DNA of 64,000 nt. Origin: Caecitellus pseudoparvulus (taxonomy: Eukaryota > Bigyra: Bicosoecida). Every line of letters starts with the position of its first letter. Within the stretch, counting starts at the first letter, position 1. Positions 47,599 through 56,928 of this stretch are shown here, one piece after another. The position numbers and the translations under genes are program-made. Where the stretch lies: assembly GCA_965644315.1 (NCBI GenBank), contig CBFFRQ010000054.1:186001-250000 (forward strand), written 5' to 3'. Below the pieces are notes generated by a model. That model ran no database searches and was not told where the DNA came from. It was given only the letters and a program-made list of their open reading frames with translations.

Positions 47599-48690
47599 TC
47601 ATGCAAGACGAGCCTCTATCCGTGTCACTGCTTGCTCGATCGACGTCATCCTGTCCAAGAGCTGGACAAGAGCCTCCTTCAGAGTGTCGTGCATGCGTTG
47701 AGAGTCCCTTGACACATCGAAGCACTCTTTTGCTTGTTGGGCAGCCTTTCGAAGCACTGCAGCGCTGTGAAACAGACCGCTTGGGTCACTGCCGCGGTTT
47801 CCAGCATTGCGTCTTGATGCTGAAGCCTCAGTTGCTTGTGCTACTGCTGCGATTGCAGCGTCTTGCTCCTCAAGAGACAGAGCGGTCTCGACAGACAAGA
47901 AGGGGACTGCCGCGGGGTCGATCTGACATGCCGCCTCAGTAAGTTCATCAACCAGCGTATCAGCAATGTTGCTAGGGGTACCCGCCTGTCCCGGGCTTGG
48001 GGTCTGAGCTCCTCGAACCGATTTGGACCGTGGTCGATCGAGGGCCGGGGACGTACGCTGACGCTTCCGTCGGCTTCGCTCAAGCTTTGGGTTCACGCGA
48101 ACAGCCATGCGCACCACTGAATGGTAACGAATGTACCCGAAAGCTGCTGCGAAGCGTGCAACTTCTTCACTTCCCGGAGTCAGGGTGGGGCCAAGGCACG
48201 GACCTGAGTGAGCCTCCTGGTTGTGAACATGTACCCGCAGCAAGGCTGAAAATGGGAGCAATGCTGGATCAGAAGGGCATTTAGTTGGATCCTCTGGGAA
48301 TGCCACGGCTGGATTTTCCACTGCATGCTCTGCAAGAAGCTCAAGGGCCTGGATGGCTTCCTTGAGTCCCCGTCGCAGTCTGCCCTTCAATTGCAGGTTG
48401 TGGAAAGTCCTCTGTACAGACTTCCCGTTCTTGCGGTCTGCCAAGAAAGCTGACAACTTTGCTTGGGCATGTGCAGCAGACCAGTACAGCCCTGCAGGGC
48501 CCACGTTTCCCTCTGTTGGAACGCCAAGGTATGCAGCTGCATGCTCAGGCCGCACCAGCCATGAAACGCCACCGGGGACGTCCACGGTTCCGGCTCCCGC
48601 GCTGATCAATCGCTCCAAGAACTTGATAAACTGGGTCTTTTCTGCAGCTTTATGCGGAAGAGCATCGACAAGGGACCCACCTTCGTCCAT
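47599..48690 (-). CDS. Transposon 2 second protein, possible DNA-binding accessory factor
   Basis: 363-residue intact frame from ATG 48690, convergent with the transposase. The N-terminal part has the character of a Myb/SANT-like helix bundle (EKTQFIKFLERLISAG, VSWLVRPEHAAAYLG). A basic cluster (LERSRRKRQR) lies mid-protein and a predicted coiled coil at the C-terminus (LLDRMTSIEQAVTRIEARL). Harbinger elements usually encode a Myb-like partner needed for nuclear import and DNA recognition; this is the natural candidate, but sequence-level support is weak. Confidence 0.5.
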   Translation of the reverse strand: MDEGGSLVDALPHKAAEKTQFIKFLERLISAGAGTVDVPGGVSWLVRPEHAAAYLGVPTEGNVGPAGLYWSAAHAQAKLSAFLADRKNGKSVQRTFHNLQLKGRLRRGLKEAIQALELLAEHAVENPAVAFPEDPTKCPSDPALLPFSALLRVHVHNQEAHSGPCLGPTLTPGSEEVARFAAAFGYIRYHSVVRMAVRVNPKLERSRRKRQRTSPALDRPRSKSVRGAQTPSPGQAGTPSNIADTLVDELTEAACQIDPAAVPFLSVETALSLEEQDAAIAAVAQATEASASRRNAGNRGSDPSGLFHSAAVLRKAAQQAKECFDVSRDSQRMHDTLKEALVQLLDRMTSIEQAVTRIEARLA

Positions 48691-49256
48691 TTTCTTCTCC
48701 AGCCAGCTTGAGGCAATCTAGGCGTTTCATTTGAAACGGGTTTGTGGGGTACCACACCTACAGCAGCAAGATCCAGCGCCAAAACTCACTGCGAAAAGGG
48801 TCAGTACAACGTCATCTGGGACTGGGACTCCTCTGGGTTTTACGATTCCGCGTTGTACGGCATCCTGTTGGCCATTCGGGGTTGTTGAGTGGGGTTGGGA
48901 ACCATGCTGGCTCCCGCCAGCCGGATGGGCGGCCATCTGGAAAGAATCCAAGCCAAAACTAAAGTCCGTAGTACTGGGATAAGTTGTGCAGCTTTTAGTA
49001 TGCTCTGAGTTGGATTTGAGTGAAGTATCATTTTATTCCTGCAAACCGATTTCCGCAATTCTCACTTGCCAATCACTACGACCTACAGCAAAACCTGCAT
49101 CAGGCTGGCGAGTGCAAGCGATTGATTCCGCATGAAGTACATATCGATCAGTTTTTGGTGGGGTTCCCAACTCAAATATCCCAAGAATCCTCATTTCGCC
49201 ATTTCTGATATAAGCCTGAACTCCTACAGTAGTCAATCAGCAATTTCTTACTGTAA
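48691..49256. other. Right subterminal region of transposon 2
   Basis: About 565 bp of AT-rich sequence with no supported gene, lying between the second-protein start and the right inverted repeat. Confidence 0.5.
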
Positions 49257-49270
49257 GGTTTCACGAGACC
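49257..49270 (-). repeat. Transposon 2 right terminal inverted repeat
   Basis: GGTTTCACGAGACC, followed by TA. Confidence 0.9.
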
Positions 49271-49283
49271 TATCTCGACGCAC

Positions 49284-49294
49284 CGCTGTGCTGG
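49284..49294 (+). repeat. 11-bp direct repeat right of the transposon pair
   Basis: CGCTGTGCTGG, partner of 39391-39401. The sequence around it (TCTCG-...-CTGGAGTCCGCTTG) matches the ANK intergenic sequence at about 57372-57400. Confidence 0.5.
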
Positions 49295-49486
49295 AGTCCG
49301 CTTGCACCCAGTCTAATGGGCCAGGCAGCAATGCAAGTCAGGCAGCTGCGATATTGTCGGGGCTGCGTCAAAATCAACGCCACTTCCTGCATGGGACACT
49401 GGAAAGCGGCTGTTTCAGAAACACTGTGCTGTGCAGGCGAGTTGGGTGGCAACGGTGACATGCGCGGAAACTGTATTCACCACGCC

Positions 49487-50599
49487 ATGGCTGATGGCAG
49501 TGACAGCCAGACGGTGGTGGATCGATGGCGCGCTGCATGTGATGGAGAGCAGGCAGATATGCTGATGAGCATGCTTGAGTGCTTTGGTGGTGGTGCGGAT
49601 GCGGGGCTGGATTAATTGTCAAGCGATGAGACAACGGCTGGCTTTGTGGTTGCTTGTGTGACAGGGCACGTTGGGCTGCTGCGTGAGCTGTTGGCGTTGG
49701 AGGGGGACCTTGCAGTGGACGTACATGCAGGACTCGATGGCTACCCTGAGATTGGTTTCCGTGAGGCCTGTGCGAATGGGCATGTGCAAACCGTGCGCGA
49801 GCTGCTGGCTTTGACTGGGCATCGTGAAGTTGATGTGCATGCTGGGCCTGAGGGCAATCCTGAGTACGGATTCCGAGTTGCCTGTGAGAACGGGCATGCG
49901 GATGTGGTGCGTGAGCTGTTGGCCTTGACTGACCATCGTGAAGTGGATGTGCATGGAGAAGATTGGCTTGCCGCTGAGGCAGGCTTCAGACAGGCCTGTG
50001 CCAACGGACACATTGACGTGGTGCGGGAGCTGCTGGCGCTGACGGGGCATCGTGAGGTGGACGTACATGCTGGACCTGAGGGAAGGCCTGAGGCTGGCTT
50101 CCGAAAAGCCTGTGAGAACGGCCACGTGGCCGTCACACTTGAGCTGCTGGCGCTGACCGGGCATCGTGAGGTGGACGTGCACGCAGAAGATTGGCTTGGA
50201 CCTGAGGCTGGCTTCCGACTTGCCTGTCAGAATGGCCACGTGGATGTGGTACGGGAATTGCTGGGCCTGAGCGGACATCGAGCCGTGGACGTACACGCGG
50301 GACGCCAAAATCGGCCCGGCTATGGCTTCCAGTATGCCCTTCTTGGTGGTCATAAGCATGTACTGCGCGAGCTTCTAGGCCTCACTGGTCATCGAGCCAT
50401 CCCACTGCAGGAACGTCTTGAGGCTGGAGAGGTAGGCGTGCAGCCGGCCAAGGATGCCGTCTGGCTCGGCACCAGCACTCGGCAGGGTCGGAAAGCCGTG
50501 TTGTTGCTACGGAGCGCAAGAAGGGCAAGGAAGCGTCCACGGCCACAGACCGGCTCAGCGTTGGTGTCTCCATCAGGGAAGGCTCCACGCTCTGACTGA
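49487..50599 (+). pseudogene. ANK-B: long-tail ankyrin-like gene, early stop codon
   Basis: The conserved start CACGCCATGGCTGATGG opens the family cap, but TAA at 49613-49615 stops translation after 42 codons. The intact paralogue ANK-D reads GGA (Gly) at the same place. The same frame continues without interruption to TGA 50599, encoding the rest of the cap, six modules and the long C-terminal tail (GTSTRQGR, RARKRPRPQTGSALVSPSG). I found no in-frame ATG after the stop that would rescue the modules, so it is a pseudogene unless read through. The frame is otherwise clean, so loss is recent or the module region is preserved by gene conversion. Confidence 0.8.
49703..50386 (+). repeat. ANK-B module array: 6 x 114 bp
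   Basis: 684 bp, six exact-length units lying downstream of the premature stop. Confidence 0.9.
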
Positions 50600-50803
50600 G
50601 GGTGGCGGAGCTGGTGTTGGCCTCAATGCAGGTCAGGTAGGTGCGGCATTGTGATGGCTGTGTCAAAATCAAGACCCATGTCTTCTCCCTGATTGTACAT
50701 CGGAAATCGGCTACTCTTTTGATTGTGTGTTGTGCCGCCTGTGCTGCTGTGCAGGTGAGTTGGTTGGCGAAAGCACTTGCGCCATCTGCAATCCCGCCAC
50801 GCC

Positions 50804-53800
50804 ATGGCTGACGAGGGCGGCAGTGAGTCAGTGGAGGGGCGATGGAAGGCTGCATGTGATGGTGATCAGGCAGATGAGCTGATGAGCATCCTGGACGGGT
50901 GTGGAGATGGTGTGGGTGTGGAGTTGGGAGGTTTGTCGAGTGCTGACACCTCGGCTGGCTTTGTGGTTGCTTGCAAGACGGGGCACGTTGGGTTGTTGCG
51001 TGGGCTGCTGGCGCTGACCGGCCACCGCGAGGTGGATGTGCATGCTGGGCCTGAGGGTAATCCTGAGCATGGCTTCCGGCTTGCTTGTAAGCATGGGCAC
51101 ATCGACGTGGTGCGGGAGCTGCTGTCTTTGACCGGGCATCGCGAGGTGGACGTGCATGCTGGGCCTGAGGGCAATCCTGAGCATGGCTTCCGGCTTGCCT
51201 GTGAGTTCGGGCACATTGACGTGGTGCGGGAGCTGCTGGCTCTGAACGGGCACCGCGAGGTGGATGTGCATGCTGGGCCTGAGGGTGATCCTGAGGCTGG
51301 CTTCCGATTTGCTTGTCAGAATGGGCACATTGACGTGGTGCGTGAGCTGCTGTCTTTGACCGGGCATCGCGAGGTGGATGTGCATGCTGGGCCTGAGGGT
51401 AATCCTGAGCATGGCTTCCGGCTTGCCTGTGAGTTCGGGCACATTGACGTGGTGCGGGAGCTGCTGGCTCTGAACGGGCACCGCGAGGTGGATGTGCATG
51501 CTGGGCCTGAGGACAATCCTGAGCGAGGCTTCCTGCTTGCTTGTCAGAGTGGGCATATTGACGTGGTGCGAGAGCTGCTGGCGCTGACCGGGCATCGTGA
51601 GGTGGACGTGCATGCTGGGGTTGAGGGCTGGCCAGAGGCTGGCTTCCTGCTTGCTTGTAAGCATGGGCACATCGATGTGCTGCGTGAGCTGCTGGCTCTG
51701 ACCGGGCACCGCGAGGTGGATGTGCATGCTGGGCCTGAGGGCAATCCTGAGCATGGCTTCCGGCTTGCCTGTGAGTTCGGGCACATTGACGTGGTGCGGG
51801 AGCTGCTGGCTCTGAACGGGCACCGCGAGGTGGATGTGCATGCTGGGCCTGAGGGTGATCCTGAGGCTGGCTTCCGATTTGCTTGTCAGAATGGGCACAT
51901 TGACGTGGTGCGTGAGCTGCTGTCTTTGACCGGGCATCGCGAGGTGGATGTGCATGCTGGGCCTGAGGGTAATCCTGAGCATGGCTTCCGGCTTGCCTGT
52001 GAGTTCGGGCACATTGACGTGGTGCGGGAGCTGCTGGCTCTGAACGGGCACCGCGAGGTGGATGTGCATGCTGGGCCTGAGGGTGATCCTGAGGCTGGCT
52101 TCCGATTTGCTTGTCAGAATGGGCACATTGACGTGGTGCGTGAGCTGCTGTCTTTGACCGGGCATCGCGAGGTGGATGTGCATGCTGGGCCTGAGGGTAA
52201 TCCTGAGCATGGCTTCCGGCTTGCCTGTGAGTTCGGGCACATTGACGTGGTGCGGGAGCTGCTGGCGCTGACCGGGCTTCGTGAGGTGGATGTGCATGCT
52301 GGGCCTGAGGACAATCCTGAGCGAGGCTTCCTGCTTGCTTGTCAGAATGGGCACATTGACGTGGTGCGTGAGCTGCTGTCTTTGACCGGGCATCGCGAGG
52401 TGGACGTGCATGCTGGGCCTGAGGGTAATCCTGAGCATGGCTTCCGGCTTGCCTGTGAGTTCGGGCACATTGACGTGGTGCGGGAGCTGCTGGCGCTGAC
52501 CGGGCATCGTGAGGTGGACGTGCATGCTGGGGTTGAGGGCTGGCCAGAGGCTGGCTTCCTGCTTGCTTGTAAGCATGGGCACATCGATGTGCTGCGTGAG
52601 CTGCTGGCTCTGAACGGGCACCGCGAGGTGGATGTGCATGCTGGGCCTGAGGGCAATCCTGAGCATGGCTTCCGGCTTGCCTGTGAGTTCGGGCACATTG
52701 ACGTGGTGCGGGAGCTGCTGGCTCTGAACGGGCACCGCGAGGTGGATGTGCATGCTGGGCCTGAGGGTGATCCTGAGGCTGGCTTCCGATTTGCTTGTCA
52801 GAATGGGCACATTGACGTGGTGCGTGAGCTGCTGTCTTTGACCGGGCATCGCGAGGTGGATGTGCATGCTGGGCCTGAGGGTAATCCTGAGCATGGCTTC
52901 CGGCTTGCCTGTGAGTTCGGGCACATTGACGTGGTGCGGGAGCTGCTGGCGCTGACCGGGCTTCGTGAGGTGGATGTGCATGCTGGGCCTGAGGACAATC
53001 CTGAGCGAGGCTTCCTGCTTGCTTGTCAGGGAGGGCACATTGACGTGGTGCGGGAGCTGCTGGCGCTGACCGGGCATCGTGAGGTGGACGTGCATGCTGG
53101 GGCTGAGGGCTGGCCAGAGGCTGGCTTCCGGCTTGCTTGTAAGCATGGGCACATCGATGTGCTGCGTGAGCTGCTGGCTCTGAACGGGCACCGCGAGGTG
53201 GATGTGCATGCTGGGCCTGAGGGTGATCCTGAGGCTGGCTTCCGATTTGCTTGTCAGAATGGGCACATTGACGTGGTGCGTGAGCTGCTGTCTTTGACCG
53301 GGCATCGCGAGGTGGATGTGCATGCTGGGCCTGAGGGTAATCCTGAGCATGGCTTCCGGCTTGCCTGTGAGTTCGGGCACATTGACGTGGTGCGGGAGCT
53401 GCTGGCGCTGACCGGGCATCGCGAGGTGGACGTGCATGCTGCTCTCAGGGGTTACCCTGAGCAAAGCTTTCTGCTTGCTTGTAAGCATGGGCATATTGAC
53501 GTGGTACGCGAGCTGCTGGCTCTGACCGGGCACCGCGAGGTGGATGTGCATGCTGGGGTTGAGGGCTGGCCAGAGGCTGGCTTCCTGCTTGCTTGTAAGC
53601 ATGGGCACATCGACGTGCTGCGTGAGCTGCTGGCTCTGAACGGGCACCGCGAGGTGGATGTGCATGCTGGGCCTGAGGGTGATCCTGAGCATGGCTTCCG
53701 GCTTGCCTGTGAGTTCGGGCACATTGACGTGGTGCGGGAGCTGCTGGCGCTGACCGGGCTTCGTGAGGTGGATGTGCATGCTGGGCCTGAGGACAATCCT

Positions 53801-56362
53801 GAGCGAGGCTTCCTGCTTGCTTGTCAGGGAGGGCACATTGACGTGGTGCGGGAGCTGCTGGCGCTGACCGGGCATCGTGAGGTGGACGTGCATGCTGGGG
53901 CTGAGGGCTGGCCAGAGGCTGGCTTCCGGCTTGCTTGTAAGCGTGGGCACATTGACGTGGTGCGAGAGCTGCTGGCGCTGACCGGGCATCGTGAGGTGGA
54001 CGTGCATGCTGGGGTTGAGGGCCGGCCTGAGGCTGGCTTCCGACTTGCCTGTCAGGGAGGGCACATTGACGTGGTGCGGGAGCTGCTGGCGCTGACCGGG
54101 CTTCGTGAGGTGGATGTGCATGCTGGGCCTGAGGACAATCCTGAGCGAGGCTTCCTGCTTGCTTGTCAGGGAGGGCACATTGACGTGGTGCGGGAGCTGC
54201 TGGCGCTGACCGGGCATCGTGAGGTGGACGTGCATGCTGGGGCTGAGGGCTGGCCAGAGGCTGGCTTCCGGCTTGCTTGTAAGCATGGGCACATTGACGT
54301 GGTGCGAGAGCTGCTGGCGCTGACCGGGCATCGTGAGGTGGATGTGCATGCTGGGCCTGAGGGCCGGCCCGAGTGGGGCTTCCGAGCTGCCTGTCACAAT
54401 GGGCACATTGATGTGGTGCGAGAGCTGCTGGCGCTGACCGGGCATCGTGAGGTGGACGTGCATGCTGGGGTTGAGGGCCGGCCTGAGGCTGGCTTCCGAC
54501 TTGCCTGTGAGAATGGGCACATTGATGTGGTGCGAGAGCTGCTGGCGCTGAGAGGGCATCGCGAGGTGGATGTGCATGCTGGGCCTGAGGGGGATCCTGA
54601 GCATGGCTTCCGGCTTGCCTGTGAGTTCGGGCACATTGACGTGGTGCGTGAGCTGCTGTCTTTGACCGGGCATCGTGAGGTGGATGTGCATGCTGGGCCT
54701 GAGGGTTACCCTGAGCAAGGCTTCCTGCTTGCTTGTATGCATGGGCACATTGACGTGGTGCGGGAGCTGCTGGCGCTGACCGGGCATCGTGAGGTGGACG
54801 TGCATGCTTCGGACAATTTGGGGCCTGAGCATGGCTTCCGGCTTGCCTGTGAGTTCGGGCACATTGACGTGGTGCGGGAGCTGCTGGCGCTGACCGGGCA
54901 TCGCGAGGTGGATGTGCATGCAGGGGTCGGGGACAATCCTGAGTGTGCTTTCCAAAAGGCCTGCCATGAAGGCCATCTTGATGTGGTGCGAGAGCTGTTG
55001 GCGCTGACTGGTGCTCGAGAGGTGGATGTGCATGCTGGGCCTGAGGGCAATCCTGAGCAAGGCTTCCTGCTTGCTTGTATGCATGGGCACATCGACGTGC
55101 TGCAGGAGCTGCTGGCGCTGACCGGGCATCGTGAGGTGGACGTGCATGCTTCGGACAATTTGGGGCCTGAGCATGGCTTCCGGCTTGCCTGTGAGTTCGG
55201 GCACATTGACGTGGTGCGTGAGCTGCTGTCTTTGACCGGGCATCGTGAGGTGGATGTGCATGCTGGGCCTGAGGGTTACCCTGAGCAAGGCTTCCTGCTT
55301 GCTTGTAAGCATGGGCACATCGACGTGCTGCAGGAGCTGCTGGCGCTGACCGGGCATCGTGAGGTGGACGTGCATGCTTCGGACAATTTGGGGCCTGAGC
55401 ATGGCTTCCGGCTTGCCTGTGAGTTCGGGCACATTGACGTGGTGCGGGAGCTGCTGGCGCTGACCGGGCATCGCGAGGTGGATGTGCATGCAGGGGTCGG
55501 GGACAATCCTGAGTGTGCTTTCCAAAAGGCCTGCCATGAAGGCCATCTTGATGTGGTGCGAGAGCTGTTGGCGCTGACTGGTGCTCGAGAGGTGGATGTG
55601 CATGCTGGGCCTGAGGGCAATCCTGAGCAAGGCTTCCTGCTTGCTTGTATGCATGGGCACATTGACGTGGTGCGGGAGCTGCTGGCGCTGACTGGTGCTC
55701 GAGAGGTGGACGTGCATGCTGCTTTCAGGGGTGACCCTGAGCAAGGCTTCCTGCTTGCTTGTAAGCATGGGCACATTGACGTGGTGCGGGAGCTGCTGGC
55801 GCTGACGGGGCATCGTGAGGTGGACGTGCATGCTGGGGTTGGGGGCAGGCCTGAGCAAGGCTTCCTGCTTGCTTGTCAGGGAGGGCACATCGACGTGGTG
55901 CGGGAGCTGCTGGCGCTGACGGGTGATCGAGCCGTGGATGTGCATGCAGGGGTCGGAGGCAATCCTGAGTATGGCTTCCGAGCTGCCTGCGAGAATGGCC
56001 ACGTGGATGTGGTCCGCGAACTTCTGGCCCTAAGCGGACATCGCGAGGTGGACGTGCATGCTTGTATCCAGGGTGAGCCTGAGGCTGGCTTTCGACTTGC
56101 TTGCAAGAACAGGCATTTGAATGTTGTTCGCGACCTGCTGGGCCTCACAGGCCATCGAGCCATCCCACTGCAATCACGCCTTGAGGCTGGAGAGCTAGCT
56201 ATGCAGGCAGCCAGAGATGCCGTCTGGCTCGGTACCAGCACTCGGCAAGGCCGGAAAGCCGTGCTGCTGCTACGGAGCGCAAAGAGGGCAAGGAAGCGTC
56301 CACGTCCACAGACCGGCTCAGCGTTGGTGTCTCCATCAGGGAAGGCTCCACGCTCGGACTGA
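50804..56362 (+). CDS. ANK-C: giant modular ankyrin-like protein, 45 modules
   Basis: Intact gene of 1,852 residues from ATG 50804 (CACGCCATGGCTGA). Cap: RWKAACDGDQADELMSIL and FVVACKTGHVGLLRGLL. Then come 45 consecutive modules of exactly 38 residues with no length variation. Invariant parts are REVDVHA, PE-GF, AC, GHIDVVRELLALTGH. Variable parts are the hairpin/finger residues after VDVHA (GPEGN, GPEGD, GVEGW, GPEDN, SDNLG, AFRGD), the residue after PE, and the two residues before GH (EF, QN, KH, QG, MH). The tail contains DAVWLGTSTRQGRKAVLLL, a basic NLS-like run (RARKRPRP) and ends GKAPRSD. A 45-repeat ankyrin solenoid would be a long superhelical binding scaffold. The role is unknown. 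Confidence 0.9.
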   Translation: MADEGGSESVEGRWKAACDGDQADELMSILDGCGDGVGVELGGLSSADTSAGFVVACKTGHVGLLRGLLALTGHREVDVHAGPEGNPEHGFRLACKHGHIDVVRELLSLTGHREVDVHAGPEGNPEHGFRLACEFGHIDVVRELLALNGHREVDVHAGPEGDPEAGFRFACQNGHIDVVRELLSLTGHREVDVHAGPEGNPEHGFRLACEFGHIDVVRELLALNGHREVDVHAGPEDNPERGFLLACQSGHIDVVRELLALTGHREVDVHAGVEGWPEAGFLLACKHGHIDVLRELLALTGHREVDVHAGPEGNPEHGFRLACEFGHIDVVRELLALNGHREVDVHAGPEGDPEAGFRFACQNGHIDVVRELLSLTGHREVDVHAGPEGNPEHGFRLACEFGHIDVVRELLALNGHREVDVHAGPEGDPEAGFRFACQNGHIDVVRELLSLTGHREVDVHAGPEGNPEHGFRLACEFGHIDVVRELLALTGLREVDVHAGPEDNPERGFLLACQNGHIDVVRELLSLTGHREVDVHAGPEGNPEHGFRLACEFGHIDVVRELLALTGHREVDVHAGVEGWPEAGFLLACKHGHIDVLRELLALNGHREVDVHAGPEGNPEHGFRLACEFGHIDVVRELLALNGHREVDVHAGPEGDPEAGFRFACQNGHIDVVRELLSLTGHREVDVHAGPEGNPEHGFRLACEFGHIDVVRELLALTGLREVDVHAGPEDNPERGFLLACQGGHIDVVRELLALTGHREVDVHAGAEGWPEAGFRLACKHGHIDVLRELLALNGHREVDVHAGPEGDPEAGFRFACQNGHIDVVRELLSLTGHREVDVHAGPEGNPEHGFRLACEFGHIDVVRELLALTGHREVDVHAALRGYPEQSFLLACKHGHIDVVRELLALTGHREVDVHAGVEGWPEAGFLLACKHGHIDVLRELLALNGHREVDVHAGPEGDPEHGFRLACEFGHIDVVRELLALTGLREVDVHAGPEDNPERGFLLACQGGHIDVVRELLALTGHREVDVHAGAEGWPEAGFRLACKRGHIDVVRELLALTGHREVDVHAGVEGRPEAGFRLACQGGHIDVVRELLALTGLREVDVHAGPEDNPERGFLLACQGGHIDVVRELLALTGHREVDVHAGAEGWPEAGFRLACKHGHIDVVRELLALTGHREVDVHAGPEGRPEWGFRAACHNGHIDVVRELLALTGHREVDVHAGVEGRPEAGFRLACENGHIDVVRELLALRGHREVDVHAGPEGDPEHGFRLACEFGHIDVVRELLSLTGHREVDVHAGPEGYPEQGFLLACMHGHIDVVRELLALTGHREVDVHASDNLGPEHGFRLACEFGHIDVVRELLALTGHREVDVHAGVGDNPECAFQKACHEGHLDVVRELLALTGAREVDVHAGPEGNPEQGFLLACMHGHIDVLQELLALTGHREVDVHASDNLGPEHGFRLACEFGHIDVVRELLSLTGHREVDVHAGPEGYPEQGFLLACKHGHIDVLQELLALTGHREVDVHASDNLGPEHGFRLACEFGHIDVVRELLALTGHREVDVHAGVGDNPECAFQKACHEGHLDVVRELLALTGAREVDVHAGPEGNPEQGFLLACMHGHIDVVRELLALTGAREVDVHAAFRGDPEQGFLLACKHGHIDVVRELLALTGHREVDVHAGVGGRPEQGFLLACQGGHIDVVRELLALTGDRAVDVHAGVGGNPEYGFRAACENGHVDVVRELLALSGHREVDVHACIQGEPEAGFRLACKNRHLNVVRDLLGLTGHRAIPLQSRLEAGELAMQAARDAVWLGTSTRQGRKAVLLLRSAKRARKRPRPQTGSALVSPSGKAPRSD
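51020..56149 (+). repeat. ANK-C module array: 45 x 114 bp, higher-order structure
   Basis: 5,130 bp, exactly 45 x 114. Modules fall into a few near-identical types that recur in blocks. The three-module block 34-36 (SDNLG, VGDNPECAFQ, GAREVDVHAGPEGNPEQ) recurs almost exactly as 39-41. The pair GPEDN-PER / G(V/A)EGW-PEA recurs at 5-6, 18-19, 25-26 and 28-29. The alternation GNPEH/GDPEA fills modules 2-4, 7-11, 15-17 and 20-21. Long near-identical stretches imply recent unequal crossing-over or conversion. Confidence 0.95.
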
Positions 56363-56874
56363 AGGGCGGTGCATGTGTGGGCTCCACGCTGCACGGCGCA
56401 AGTCGCCACGGCCACTGTCACCTTCGGAATGACCAGCGTGCGTGAGCTATTCAAACCACTTGTGGCGTGCGTGGCTTGGAGCTTGAGCCTGAGTACCAAC
56501 CCTTGGAGGAGGGTGCTGCCTCCAAAGCTTGGCAGTTCCGAGGCCAGGCGGCTTGGGTTGTTGACGGGCAAAGTGGAACTCGTGAGCATCAACAATGGAG
56601 CAATGCAGCGAACAGACGATGGGTGTGTCTTCCGTTGGAGGCCGGCGCCCTTGCCCGTGCCTTGGGGCGGTAGAGTGAATGGGGAGCATGAAAAGCATGG
56701 CAGCAGCACCTTCAATGCACAGCGCCTTGCCAGGTGACTGTGGATACCGTCATCTAGTACACACCGTGTACGCTCGGTCACATTGCATGTCGTTTCATCA
56801 GCAGGCGGGGGCGTGGCCCCACCCGCCCGCAGTGGCCTGCAGCAAGGGCAGCAGCTCCTGGCCGTTCAAGGGCC
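56150..56874. repeat. Segmental duplication, ANK-C copy
   Basis: About 725 bp nearly identical to 60928-61653. It covers the ANK tail coding region, about 435 bp of 3' flank and the last 77 bp of the glycosyltransferase-like gene. Similarity ends abruptly at CCGTTCAAGGGCCC. Confidence 0.9.
56798..56874 (-). pseudogene. Duplicated 3' fragment of the glycosyltransferase-like gene
   Basis: Minus-strand translation reads GPLNGQELLPLLQATAGGW-GHAPAC then TGA, identical to the last residues of the gene at 61576. The rest of the gene is absent, so this is a truncated duplicate carried with the ANK 3' flank. Confidence 0.75.
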
Positions 56875-56928
56875 CCGCCACTCCCTCAGCTCGGATAGCG
56901 GCATGCTGGGTTGGGCAGGATGCAGGCC

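Larger units (their letters stand above)
44862..49270. mobile_element. DNA transposon 2 (PIF/Harbinger-like, about 4.4 kb)
   Basis: Terminal inverted repeats GGTCTCGTGAAACC at 44862-44875 and 49257-49270 are perfect over 14 bp and continue imperfectly inward. A TA dinucleotide flanks each end (44860-44861 and 49271-49272), a plausible 2-bp target duplication. It encodes a rightward DDE transposase with a SAP domain and a leftward second protein, the two-gene layout known for PIF/Harbinger elements. Confidence 0.8.

Noticed and set aside
50777-50803. Upstream extension of ANK-C before ATG 50804
   Set aside because: It would need a non-ATG start. The conserved CACGCCATGGCTGA context in all five paralogues marks the real start.
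50828-56002. A 1,724-codon open frame on the strand opposite ANK-C
   Set aside because: The 114-bp module is a multiple of three and contains no stop in that antisense frame, so openness simply propagates through 45 copies. The predicted protein has only repeat-shadow composition.
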